Assembly: GCA_900551775.1 (NCBI GenBank) | Contig: URXI01000193.1 | Coordinates: forward strand, 1 to 8,251 | Direction: 5' to 3' | Origin: an uncultured Eubacterium sp. | GTDB taxonomy: Bacteria; Bacillota; Clostridia; Peptostreptococcales; Anaerovoracaceae | DNA length: 8,251 nt | In this document: positions 1 through 6,387 of the stretch, one piece after another | Layout: the number at the start of each line of letters is the position of its first letter | Numbering within the stretch: position 1 is the stretch's first letter | Position numbers and translations under genes: made by a program | Notes under the pieces: model-generated | Databases searched by the model: none | The model's input: only the letters and a program-made list of their open reading frames with translations | Told to the model about the DNA's origin: nothing

Positions 1-1
1 A

Positions 2-802
2 AGCCACAAGACCTTCATCAAGGTCAACTGCGCATCTATTCCGGCAAACCTGTTGGAATCGGAGCTGTTCGGTTACGAGAAAGGCGCTTTCTCCGGTGCC
101 AATACCAGCGGCAAGCAAGGGCTCTTCGAAATGGCCGACGGCGGCACCCTGCTCCTCGACGAGATCGGCGACATGTCCATGGATCTGCAGGTAAAGCTGC
201 TGCGCGCCATTCAGACCAAAGAAATCACAAGGGTCGGCGGCACCAAGCCGATACATCTTGACATTCGATTCATCGCCGCTACCAACAGCGACCTGAAGAA
301 AAAAATCGCAGACGGCACCTTCCGCCAGGATCTGTATTACCGGCTCAATGTGATTCCCATCTGTATTCCGCCGCTCCGGGAACGGCTCAACGATCTGGAC
401 GAGCTCTGCGCCCACTTTGTCGATGAATATACAAAAAAGCACCATCGGGACTTCGTCCTCACCCAGGATCAGCTTTCCATCATGAAGCAGTATACCTGGC
501 CCGGCAACATCAGGGAATTGGAAAACGTCATCGAGTATCTGACCATCTGCGCTTCGGGAACGAAAGAAGTGGCTGACGAAATGTTGAAGGGGCTTCTCGA
601 TATCTCCCAGGGAGATGAAGGCGCAATTGCAAGCGGCACCCTCTCCCAGTCCCTGGAGAATTACGAAAAGGCTTTGATCGAATCTGTGCTGCGGGACTCT
701 ACCAGTCTGCGGGATGCCGGCGCAAAGCTGGGTGTCAACGCCTCGACCATATCGAGAAAAATCAAACAGTACGGCATCGATTATCCAGGTGCTGTAAAAT
801 GA
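2..802 (+). CDS. Sigma-54-dependent transcriptional activator (bacterial enhancer-binding protein), C-terminal part
   Basis: The open frame runs in from the left edge, so the gene is 5'-truncated. The 266 visible residues cover most of the AAA+ domain and a DNA-binding tail. In the fragment I see the sigma-54 contact loop as GAFSGA (residues 28-33), Walker B with LLLDEIGD (about 50-57), sensor I (FIAATNSDL, about 90-98), two arginine-finger positions (R108 and R114 in FRQDLYYRL), and the sensor II motif WPGNIRELENVIEYL (166-180). A Fis/TyrR-like helix-turn-helix lies near 237-258 (LRDAGAKLG..ASTISRKIKQYGI). Walker A and the N-terminal sensory domain lie outside the window, so the signal is unknown. 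A TTG at 53 could be called as a start, but the AAA+ homology continues upstream of it (FIKVNCASIPANLLESELFG). Members of this family hydrolyse ATP to open sigma-54 promoters from upstream enhancers. Two sigma-54 promoters nearby are its likely targets (inference). It is convergent with the thiolase operon. Confidence 0.96.
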   Translation, partial: SHKTFIKVNCASIPANLLESELFGYEKGAFSGANTSGKQGLFEMADGGTLLLDEIGDMSMDLQVKLLRAIQTKEITRVGGTKPIHLDIRFIAATNSDLKKKIADGTFRQDLYYRLNVIPICIPPLRERLNDLDELCAHFVDEYTKKHHRDFVLTQDQLSIMKQYTWPGNIRELENVIEYLTICASGTKEVADEMLKGLLDISQGDEGAIASGTLSQSLENYEKALIESVLRDSTSLRDAGAKLGVNASTISRKIKQYGIDYPGAVK

Positions 803-812
803 TAATAGAAAA

Positions 813-854
813 AAACAGGGCCGAAATCCATAGGACGGGATTTCAACCCTGTTT
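813..854. terminator. Bidirectional rho-independent terminator between the convergent activator and thiolase genes
   Basis: AAACAGGG (813-820) pairs with CCCTGTTT (847-854). Inside it GAAATCC (823-829) pairs with GGATTTC (838-844), leaving an 8-base loop and a small asymmetric bulge. Read on the plus strand the hairpin is followed by a T-rich tract (CTTTCTATTAT). Read on the minus strand it is followed by TTTTTCTATTATC. It sits 10 bases after the activator stop and 15 bases after the thiolase stop, so one hairpin can end both transcripts. Confidence 0.85.
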
Positions 855-869
855 CTTTCTATTATGTAA

Positions 870-2048
870 TTATGCCATCTCGATGATCACTGCGGTTCCC
901 ATGCCGCCTCCGGCGCACAAGGTGGCCAGGCCGTATTTCTGACCGCGCCGAGCCAGCTCGTACATCATGGTGATGACAAGCCTTGCGCCAGTGGCACCTA
1001 CTGGATGACCCAGGGAGATCCCGCTGCCGTTGACATTGAGCTTGTCGTCAGGAATACCCAGCTCCTTCTGACAGGCGATGCACTGTGCTGCAAAGGCCTC
1101 GTTGATTTCAAAGAGGTCGATGTCCCCGATATCCAATTCGGCTTTCTCCAAAGCCTTCTTGGAAGCGCTGATGGGTCCGATTCCCATATAATCCGGAGAA
1201 ACACCGGTGGTGGCAACCCCTTTGATGCGAGCCAGAATAGGAACGCCCAGCTCCTTTGCCTTTTCCTCGTCCATCAAAATCACACCAGATGCTGCGTCGT
1301 TCATGCCGGATGCATTGCCGGCAGTGACGCTGCCGCCCTCCTTGAAAGAAGCCTTCAGCTTTGCCAGTGCTTCGTAACTGGCATCGCGGCGCGGATACTC
1401 GTCGGTATCGAAGACCGCCTCGCCTTTGCGGCTCTTTACTGTAATCGGAATGATCTCTTCTTTAAATCTGCCTGCGTCGATTGCATCCACTGCTCTTTGC
1501 TGAGAACGCAGGGAATAGCGATCCATCTCTTCGCGAGTGACGCCGTACTTTTCGGCGACATTCTCCGCTGTAATGCCCATAGCGGGGCCGACGCCCAGGT
1601 TGGTCAGGGAGTCCCACATGGAGTCTCTCAGTTCCATGTGGCCGAATTTCTGTCCATAGCGGGCGTTGAATACCATGTGCGGCGCTGTGCTCATGCTGTC
1701 TGCGCCGCCAGCCATCAGGCAGTCCGCTTCTCCTGCTTTGATCTGATAATAGGCGAACTGGATGGACGACATGGACGAAGTACAGTTTCTATGGATGGTG
1801 ATGCCGGGTACACTGTCCGGCAAGCCTGCCTTTACCGCCGCAACTCTGGCGATGTTATTTTCTTTGTAAGTTCTCTGATAGTTGCATCCCCAGATGACAT
1901 CCTCAATCAGCGCCGGGTCAATGCCCGCCCGCTTTACCAGATTCTGCATCACAGGAATGGATAGATCCAGAGATGTGATCGTCTTAAATTGACCGCCGAT
2001 GGTGCCGATGGGTGTGCGGCACCCGGCGACGATGACTACGTTTCTCAT
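870..2048 (-). CDS. Thiolase family protein (acetyl-CoA C-acyltransferase/acetyltransferase)
   Basis: This 392-residue protein has the usual length of a bacterial thiolase. Such enzymes reversibly condense two acyl-CoAs or cleave 3-ketoacyl-CoA in the cytoplasm. The catalytic set falls at the positions classically numbered for biosynthetic thiolase: nucleophile Cys89 (RNC-TSS), His348 in SLGHPVGATG, and Cys378 in LCAGGGMG. NEAFAAQ and GGADSMS are also present. The start has a purine-rich GGGGG site and follows the MFS gene by 15 bases, so it is the last gene of the minus-strand operon, ending at the hairpin 813-854. The loop after the nucleophile reads C-T-S-S rather than the more common C-G/A/S-S-G. 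Sequence alone does not decide between synthesis and degradation, or the chain length. No CoA-transferase, CoA ligase or hydroxyacyl-CoA dehydrogenase is visible in the window to fix the pathway. Confidence 0.95.
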   Translation of the reverse strand: MRNVVIVAGCRTPIGTIGGQFKTITSLDLSIPVMQNLVKRAGIDPALIEDVIWGCNYQRTYKENNIARVAAVKAGLPDSVPGITIHRNCTSSMSSIQFAYYQIKAGEADCLMAGGADSMSTAPHMVFNARYGQKFGHMELRDSMWDSLTNLGVGPAMGITAENVAEKYGVTREEMDRYSLRSQQRAVDAIDAGRFKEEIIPITVKSRKGEAVFDTDEYPRRDASYEALAKLKASFKEGGSVTAGNASGMNDAASGVILMDEEKAKELGVPILARIKGVATTGVSPDYMGIGPISASKKALEKAELDIGDIDLFEINEAFAAQCIACQKELGIPDDKLNVNGSGISLGHPVGATGARLVITMMYELARRGQKYGLATLCAGGGMGTAVIIEMA

Positions 2049-2063
2049 AGCTGCCCCCTTTCC

Positions 2064-3398
2064 TTAAGCGCCTTGCTCCAGCACTTCTTCTTCCTTCTTG
2101 TAATCCAGATTGTATTTTCTCGTATTCAATACGGAGATCAGTACGAAGTTGACGACCAGCAAAGCGATGAATACCACATAGGCTCCTCTCAGGCTTCCCG
2201 TCCACTCAAGAGCCTTCGAGTTGACGATATAGTTGAGCATCAGTACGATTTCCATGATCGGGAAGTAGATGGAGTATACTAAGTCAAAGTTGTGTCTGCC
2301 GAATACCGATGCAGGCAGGGACGTCATGAAGTTTGCAGCAGCGCCGATGGCGATGCCTACCATGGCTACGCAGATGTATCCGCCGATGGCGTTATTCATG
2401 ACCACATTGATTGCAAGTGCTGCAGCGTACCAGACCAGATAACCTTTGATCGCCGTCTTGACACCCAATTTCTGGTCGATGAAACCGAAACCGAAGGATC
2501 CGGCCAGACCGACTAATGCGCAGACGGTCATCAGGGAAACGGCCTTGCCTTGCGAAAAACCGAATTCCATATTTCTCGGAACCATCTGGCTCATAACGCC
2601 AGTGGTTACCAGCTGATTGATGCCCACGATGAGGGCTACCAGCCACATCTCCTTGGTCTTCAGAAGAGATGCTACCGTCCAGCGGCTCTTGGCCTCAGAC
2701 AGATCTACGTATTCTTTTCCGTAGACTTCCTTTGATACGTTGTCAGGATAAATGTTCAGTTCCTGCGGCGTATTTCTGATGATGAAATAGGCGCCGATAC
2801 CGATGACGATGGCTGCAATGCCTGTCACCGTCATGCCCTTTGCCATACCCATGGCACCGATCAAAGCTGCGATCAGCGGTACGTACAGCGCGCTGCCCAG
2901 GTTGTGGCCCATGGTCGTATAGCCGTTTGCCAGTCCTTTTTTCTTCGGGAACCACTGGGTAACCAGGTTGCCGCCGCCGATATAGGCTGCGCCGTTGATG
3001 AATACGGTGACCAGTGTCAGGCCGATGAAGTAGGATGCGATGGTGTCTGCATTTCCATAGAAAATGTAAGAGACACCTGCCAGTACCAGACAGATGGAAG
3101 AAAGCATTCTTCCGCCGATCTTGGTACAGATTCTGCCGATGACAAAGTAGGCGATAACGCCGATGAATCCGGCCCACATGGCCAGTTCCAGAAGCTTGGC
3201 GTGGAGTGCATTTTGATCAGCAAAGCCTAATTTCTCCCAGTTCGCGCCTGCGAAGACGTCGATGACGATGTTCTGTCCGTCGATGGAAAAACCGATGAGG
3301 AACCAGAACATGATCATGCTGTAGAATATGATCATCCATCCTTTCCCAAAGTTGGACTTGGTGTTTTCAGATTGAAGTTTTGTTGTTTTATCTGCCAT
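2064..3398 (-). CDS. MFS transporter, OFA (oxalate/formate antiporter-like) family
   Basis: This 444-residue integral membrane protein has about 12 hydrophobic segments in two halves. The first half spans roughly residues 20-207. A polar central loop (about 208-245) follows, then a second half at 250-427, with a charged cytoplasmic tail. The loop between segments 2 and 3 has an MFS motif-A-like GRICTKIGGR (88-97), echoed at GFIDQKLGVK (305-314). NLVTQWFPKKKGLANGY (144-160) is the signature region I associate with OFA-type transporters, which usually carry small carboxylates. The start is backed by AAGGAG 7-8 bases upstream, and only 12 bases separate it from the stop of the 86-residue gene, so it is co-transcribed. 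In this operon it probably imports the substrate or exchanges substrate for product (inference). The actual substrate cannot be read from the sequence. Confidence 0.92.
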   Translation of the reverse strand: MADKTTKLQSENTKSNFGKGWMIIFYSMIMFWFLIGFSIDGQNIVIDVFAGANWEKLGFADQNALHAKLLELAMWAGFIGVIAYFVIGRICTKIGGRMLSSICLVLAGVSYIFYGNADTIASYFIGLTLVTVFINGAAYIGGGNLVTQWFPKKKGLANGYTTMGHNLGSALYVPLIAALIGAMGMAKGMTVTGIAAIVIGIGAYFIIRNTPQELNIYPDNVSKEVYGKEYVDLSEAKSRWTVASLLKTKEMWLVALIVGINQLVTTGVMSQMVPRNMEFGFSQGKAVSLMTVCALVGLAGSFGFGFIDQKLGVKTAIKGYLVWYAAALAINVVMNNAIGGYICVAMVGIAIGAAANFMTSLPASVFGRHNFDLVYSIYFPIMEIVLMLNYIVNSKALEWTGSLRGAYVVFIALLVVNFVLISVLNTRKYNLDYKKEEEVLEQGA

Positions 3399-3410
3399 GT
3401 TTATTTCTCC

Positions 3411-3671
3411 TTAATTAAATCTCTCATCTGCCGCGCACATGACCATCTCGTCCCAGGTCCGAAACTGCGTGCTTTCGATGACGAAGTTGTTGAATACTGT
3501 TTCAGGATAGACCATGTAGTCCCCGCCCCAGTTGACCATGACGGCGCTGGAGTAGCGGAAATACTCGAAATTTTCAAAGTTGGTATGTTTCTGCATGAAC
3601 TCGTCGGTGAAGACCATATCCAGCAGATTCCAGAATTCTTTACCTGCTTTGAGACTGATATACCCGTCCAT
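3411..3671 (-). CDS. Small aromatic-rich acidic protein of unknown function, translationally coupled to the DUF362 gene
   Basis: I do not recognise this 86-residue protein. It has no signal peptide, membrane segment or cysteine pair (a single Cys at 79). It is unusually aromatic, with 18 of 86 residues Phe, Tyr or Trp and a dense cluster FENFEYFRY at 32-40, and it is acidic (14 Asp/Glu against 6 Lys/Arg). Its ATG overlaps the upstream stop as TAATG. A perfect GGAGG (3679-3683) lies 7 bases before the ATG, inside the last codons of the DUF362 gene. That arrangement supports a real, translationally coupled gene rather than a chance frame. The MFS gene follows after 12 bases. A partner or stability subunit of the DUF362 protein is the simplest guess, but it is only a guess. 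Confidence 0.8.
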   Translation of the reverse strand: MDGYISLKAGKEFWNLLDMVFTDEFMQKHTNFENFEYFRYSSAVMVNWGGDYMVYPETVFNNFVIESTQFRTWDEMVMCAADERFN

Positions 3672-4963
3672 TATTTTGCCTCCGGATTTTCCTTTTTGTA
3701 TTCTTCAAATTTTTCAAATACGTAGTCGCGCCAAACCTGTGCGTCACGCGCCATGCACGGACGAATAATTTCATCTTCCTGGTCGCCGGTTCCGTCAATG
3801 GTTTCATGTCTCTGAATGGTCAGATAGAGCGCCGGCTCATTTGGAGGGCACCCCAGGATGTGATAAGCACCCGGATGCTCTTTCAGGTATTTTTTCGTAC
3901 AGTTTCCGTGGAGTACGATCTTCTCGTCCGGAATCTCAGCCGGAATTTCGTTGAGTCCGCCGATGACTACGGTCATACCGGCATTCTCCTCGTAAGCATC
4001 CACCGCCTTCAACTCTTCCATGTTGATGGCTAGCAGAGCCTGGCAGCTGGAGCAGCCGCCCTTACATCTTACATCGTATTCCGGCCATCTGGTGCTCATG
4101 TCGCCGATGTACGGAATCCACATCTTCATGAAACAGTCTTTGATGGAATCGCCGACAACGTCGATCTGATCCATATCGTAATTTCCAAGTCCCGTTTCTT
4201 CGGCAACCTTGAAATAGTCCACCCCTGCCGTATCGATGCCCGTTACTTCGCAGGCGACTCTGTCGATGGCTACAGGGTCTTTTGATCCCAAAATCATATG
4301 GGTGTCGATAGGAACCGGCATGTGCGGGCTATATCCCGATGCTGCGCGGTGTGCGTCCATGATGTTGATATCCGCCCGGCATACAGACCAGACGTCCATC
4401 ATCGCCATAGTCAGGTTCTGTTTGTGCATATCCATATGTACCTTGTCCTGCACCACGCCTTTGATGTTCTTCAGTGCGCCGGAGAAAACCATAGACGCAT
4501 GGGCCTTCAGAATTGGCAGATTGATCAGATGATCGGCTTCCAGCAGGAATCTCGGCAGCTTCACTGCGCTGATATTTGATCGATAACCGCGAACTGCGAC
4601 TTTGACCAAATCCTTGTCACGCTTGATGTCTCTCATCTCTACATTTTCTTCTTCGCACACTGCCTGAATGCCGCTCACCTTGAGGCATTCGAGGGTGTCA
4701 CAACCGATTGCTGCAGCTTCGGCTACGATAATCTTCGCAGGTTCTGCTTTTTTTACCTCGCGAATCACCGCTCTTACCACTTCCGGATTGGTGCACACCG
4801 AAGTCTCCGGCGGTTCCGCATGGCCTGCATTGGGCTTCAGCACTACCGTCGTGCCCTTGCGGATGACGTTTGTAACGCCGCCCATCAGATCAAATACTCT
4901 CGTGACATTTGCCTGAATGTCGTCACTCTTTGCCAGAGCGACCAAAGATTTTGCTTTACTCAT
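3671..4963 (-). CDS. DUF362 domain-containing protein with a C-terminal cysteine-rich (probable Fe-S) segment
   Basis: This 430-residue cytoplasmic protein is the first gene of the operon. Residues 1 to about 285 resemble the DUF362 family: VVLKPNAG near 40-47, EVVRAVIREV near 61-70, then HLINLPILKAHA near 145-156, GALKNIKGVV near 162-171, and GSKDPVAIDRVACEVTGID near 226-244. The C-terminal part holds C300-x3-C304-x2-C307, then C355 (GNC), C372 in GCPPNEP, and C403. These could bind an iron-sulfur cluster; this is inference, since the spacing is not the CxxCxxCxxxC of a ferredoxin. No member function is known to me; the family is often linked to Fe-S chemistry. The start is marked by AGGAGGAG (4968-4975). 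Expression is expected from the sigma-54 promoter at 5130-5145 through a leader of about 156 nt. Confidence 0.9.
   Translation of the reverse strand: MSKAKSLVALAKSDDIQANVTRVFDLMGGVTNVIRKGTTVVLKPNAGHAEPPETSVCTNPEVVRAVIREVKKAEPAKIIVAEAAAIGCDTLECLKVSGIQAVCEEENVEMRDIKRDKDLVKVAVRGYRSNISAVKLPRFLLEADHLINLPILKAHASMVFSGALKNIKGVVQDKVHMDMHKQNLTMAMMDVWSVCRADINIMDAHRAASGYSPHMPVPIDTHMILGSKDPVAIDRVACEVTGIDTAGVDYFKVAEETGLGNYDMDQIDVVGDSIKDCFMKMWIPYIGDMSTRWPEYDVRCKGGCSSCQALLAINMEELKAVDAYEENAGMTVVIGGLNEIPAEIPDEKIVLHGNCTKKYLKEHPGAYHILGCPPNEPALYLTIQRHETIDGTGDQEDEIIRPCMARDAQVWRDYVFEKFEEYKKENPEAK
3679..3683 (-). promoter_or_regulatory. Ribosome binding site for the 86-residue protein, inside the DUF362 gene
   Basis: A perfect GGAGG on the minus strand lies 7 bases before the ATG at 3671 and within the last codons of the upstream gene. 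It decides the start of the small protein and argues that it is translated. Confidence 0.8.
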
Positions 4964-5119
4964 ATTTCTCCTCCTAATGGTTCTGGTCCCAATTCGTGCA
5001 ACGAATTGTTGGACAGACCTTATGCTTTAAATCCCCAAGAGAGCGAGCACAATGTGCGATGCTCGATTGGATGGATTTTGTCGTAAAATGATTAGTGATC
5101 ACTTAATTTATAATGACGC
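4964..5119 (-). promoter_or_regulatory. Predicted 5' leader of the DUF362 operon with two inverted repeats
   Basis: This stretch lies between the transcription start predicted from the -12 element (about 5119) and the DUF362 start codon. It contains CAATTCGT/ACGAATTG (4990-5008, 3-base loop) and CGAGCA/TGCTCG (5044-5065). The second repeat encloses the perfect palindrome GCACA-A-TGTGC (5047-5057), so two foldings compete. The AGGAGGAG ribosome site is at 4968-4975. I see no known riboswitch core and no U-run after either hairpin. They could be protein-binding sites or mRNA-stabilising stems. Confidence 0.45.
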
Positions 5120-5129
5120 ACCTATTCAA

Positions 5130-5145
5130 AGCAAGGATCATGCCA
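5130..5145 (-). promoter_or_regulatory. Sigma-54 (-24/-12) promoter of the DUF362-MFS-thiolase operon
   Basis: On the minus strand the sequence reads TGGCATGATCCTTGCT. It has the GG of the -24 element and the GC of the -12 element separated by exactly 10 bases, as sigma-54 RNA polymerase requires. It matches the TGGCAyr-N4-TTGCw consensus at nearly every position. It predicts a start near 5119. It sits in the intergenic region upstream of DUF362 and in the correct orientation. Confidence 0.85.
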
Positions 5146-5194
5146 AAGCAGAAACCTTTGCAGATGCGAGAATTTTGACAGAAAAATAACAATT

Positions 5195-5235
5195 TTGTTG
5201 CAACGGGCAGGTCTGTTGTTGCACTCACGCAACAA
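5195..5235. promoter_or_regulatory. Putative upstream activator (enhancer) site for the sigma-54 activator
   Basis: A perfect interrupted palindrome TTGTTGC-N6-GCAACAA occupies 5216-5235. A second TTGTTGC half-site begins at 5195, exactly 21 bp (two helical turns) away, and forms the short palindrome GTTGCAAC (5197-5204). The sites are centred about 80 and 106 bases upstream of the predicted sigma-54 start, a normal distance for an enhancer-binding activator. The right-hand site overlaps the stop codon of the alcohol dehydrogenase. Which activator binds is inference. Confidence 0.6.
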
Positions 5236-6025
5236 ATCCTCTTAAAATTGCCTCCACATCCTTTTCTGTCAGTTTCGCAAAGGTGCCTCCCGGCATTCCG
5301 GCGGCATCTGCCAGTTCTTCTATGGTGTAATCACCTCTCGGAATCGTCAGAGGAAGGCCGATCTCTGTAATAAATTTTTTCATTTCGTCAATCCCCCTGT
5401 CAATGACCTCGTCCCAGCTGCTGCCTGTAATACCCCAGACCTTTTCGAAAAAGCGGCAAAATCGCTCCGGTGCCGCGCAGCTCATCCGCTGGCACCAGGC
5501 TGGCAGAATCATAGCCAGCGCGCTGCCGTGGGGGATCCCGTACTTCTCTGTCACAACGTGGGAAATCTCATGGCAGGCAAAATCCCCGCCGGGACCCAGC
5601 ATATCGTTGTGAGCCATTGATGCCGCAAACATCAGCTCGCCGCGCAGCTGCAGATTCTGTGGATCCGCCAAAACCTTTGGTAAGACTTGGATTACAGTCC
5701 GCATCAGGCTCACTGTCATTCCATCTAAAAGCTGGCTATCCCTCGTCAGATCGAAGTAACGCTCAAAGGCGTGGGAAAAAATATCAAAGCCGCCGCTGGC
5801 TGTCTGAAACCTGCTGATTGTCACCGTCAGCTGCGGATTCAAAAGGGCAAACTTTGGCCTCGTTCCTTTGAACGGCCTGGCAATTTTTCTACCTGTCACA
5901 GGGTCGCTGATTACTGACATGTCGTTGCATTCGCTGGCAGAAGCCGGCATTGTCACGACAGCCCCGATGGGCAGATATTTCTCTGGCACCATCTTCGGAT
6001 TCTCATAAAGCTCCAATACCGCCAT
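5225..6025 (-). CDS. Fe-ADH C-terminal half (metal-binding domain), 266-residue open frame
   Basis: This frame contains all four family metal ligands at the right relative spacing: D81 and H85 in GGFDIFSHAFERY, and H152 and H166 in FACHEISHVVTEKYGIPHG (14 apart, as in YqhD). The conserved LPIGAVVTMPASASE that normally follows the cofactor domain is at its N-terminus. The ATG at 6025 is only the first Met of the frame. It has no convincing ribosome site, and residues before VLELYENP do not match the family. Alone it lacks the GGGS nucleotide-binding motif. Confidence 0.8.
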   Translation of the reverse strand: MAVLELYENPKMVPEKYLPIGAVVTMPASASECNDMSVISDPVTGRKIARPFKGTRPKFALLNPQLTVTISRFQTASGGFDIFSHAFERYFDLTRDSQLLDGMTVSLMRTVIQVLPKVLADPQNLQLRGELMFAASMAHNDMLGPGGDFACHEISHVVTEKYGIPHGSALAMILPAWCQRMSCAAPERFCRFFEKVWGITGSSWDEVIDRGIDEMKKFITEIGLPLTIPRGDYTIEELADAAGMPGGTFAKLTEKDVEAILRGFVA

Positions 6026-6362
6026 ACCCGCTTCTCGCTGAAACCGCCTTTGCCGTGTCGATGACGCTGCCGCCGCCTACAGCAAGAATCCCGTCGATCT
6101 CTTCTTTCCCAGCGATTTCGATGGTCCGCTCAATAAAATCAATCTCCGCATTGGGTTTCCCCCCGCCGCGGCAGGCCACTGTGCAGCCGGCTTCCTCCAG
6201 GCTTGTGACCAGGCGCTGCCCCAAGCCCTCTTTAAAGATGCGATTGCTTCCATATACCATGAGGATTTTTCTGCCGTACTGCCTCATCAGCTCGCCAGCT
6301 TTGTCCTCCACATTCTCCCCAAAATAGAGTTCCGTGGAAATGTTCATATTGAAATTATACAT
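6003..6362 (-). CDS. Fe-ADH N-terminal half (nucleotide-binding domain), 119 residues before the frameshift stop
   Basis: This frame carries the alpha/beta cofactor-binding domain. It has STELYFGENV near residues 9-18, RKILMVYGSNRIFKEG near 31-46 and the pyrophosphate-binding AVGGGSVIDTAKAVSA (94-109). It then runs into foreign residues (IGAL) and a TGA. An upstream ATG at 6425 in the same frame is not used in my call because it overlaps the neighbour's terminator hairpin and the promoter. Alone it lacks every metal ligand and should not be catalytic. Confidence 0.8.
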   Translation of the reverse strand: MYNFNMNISTELYFGENVEDKAGELMRQYGRKILMVYGSNRIFKEGLGQRLVTSLEEAGCTVACRGGGKPNAEIDFIERTIEIAGKEEIDGILAVGGGSVIDTAKAVSARSGYGGIGAL

Positions 6363-6370
6363 TTTTATTA

Positions 6371-6375
6371 CCTCC
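6371..6375 (-). promoter_or_regulatory. Ribosome binding site deciding the Fe-ADH start
   Basis: GGAGG on the minus strand lies 8 bases before ATG at 6362. It places the start at MYNFNMN rather than at the upstream in-frame ATG at 6425. With transcription predicted from 6377, it lies at +3 to +7 of a leader of about 15 nt. Confidence 0.8.
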
Positions 6376-6387
6376 GTTGGTAATAAA

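Larger units (their letters stand above)
5225..6362 (-). pseudogene. Iron-containing alcohol dehydrogenase (BdhA/YugJ/YqhD-like), interrupted by a frameshift
   Basis: Two overlapping frames together give about 385 residues, the usual length of a group III (iron-containing) NAD(P)H-dependent alcohol dehydrogenase. The first opens with MYNFNMNISTELYFG, which resembles the start of butanol dehydrogenases. Its homology ends near SGYGG (about 6012) and resumes in the other frame at VLELYENP. Passing from one frame to the other needs an extra base (+1) or loss of 2 (or 5) bases near 6010-6020. Neither half shows other damage, so this is either a very recent inactivation or a sequencing/assembly error. 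The start at 6362 is set by GGAGG (6371-6375). The gene has its own sigma-54 promoter. Its role would be interconversion of an alcohol and an aldehyde, but the substrate is not predictable. Confidence 0.85.

Noticed and set aside
4041..4066. C-x3-C-x2-C in the DUF362 protein read as a radical-SAM motif
   Set aside because: The spacing matches by itself, but the motif is near the C-terminus with no surrounding radical-SAM barrel features.
5185..5204. Possible terminator after the Fe-ADH stop (AACA/TGTT followed by TTATTTTT on the minus strand)
   Set aside because: The stem is only 4 weak pairs, and the bases are better explained as part of the activator site.
5490..5530. TGGCAGAATCATAGC on the plus strand as a third sigma-54 promoter
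   Set aside because: The spacing fits, but the -12 element is ATAGC rather than TTGC, and it lies antisense inside the Fe-ADH gene with no gene to serve.
6003..6025. Near-duplication GGTATGGC/GGTATTGG at the frameshift as the cause of the break
   Set aside because: Removing an 8-base copy does not restore the reading frame; a +1 insertion or loss of 2 or 5 bases is needed.
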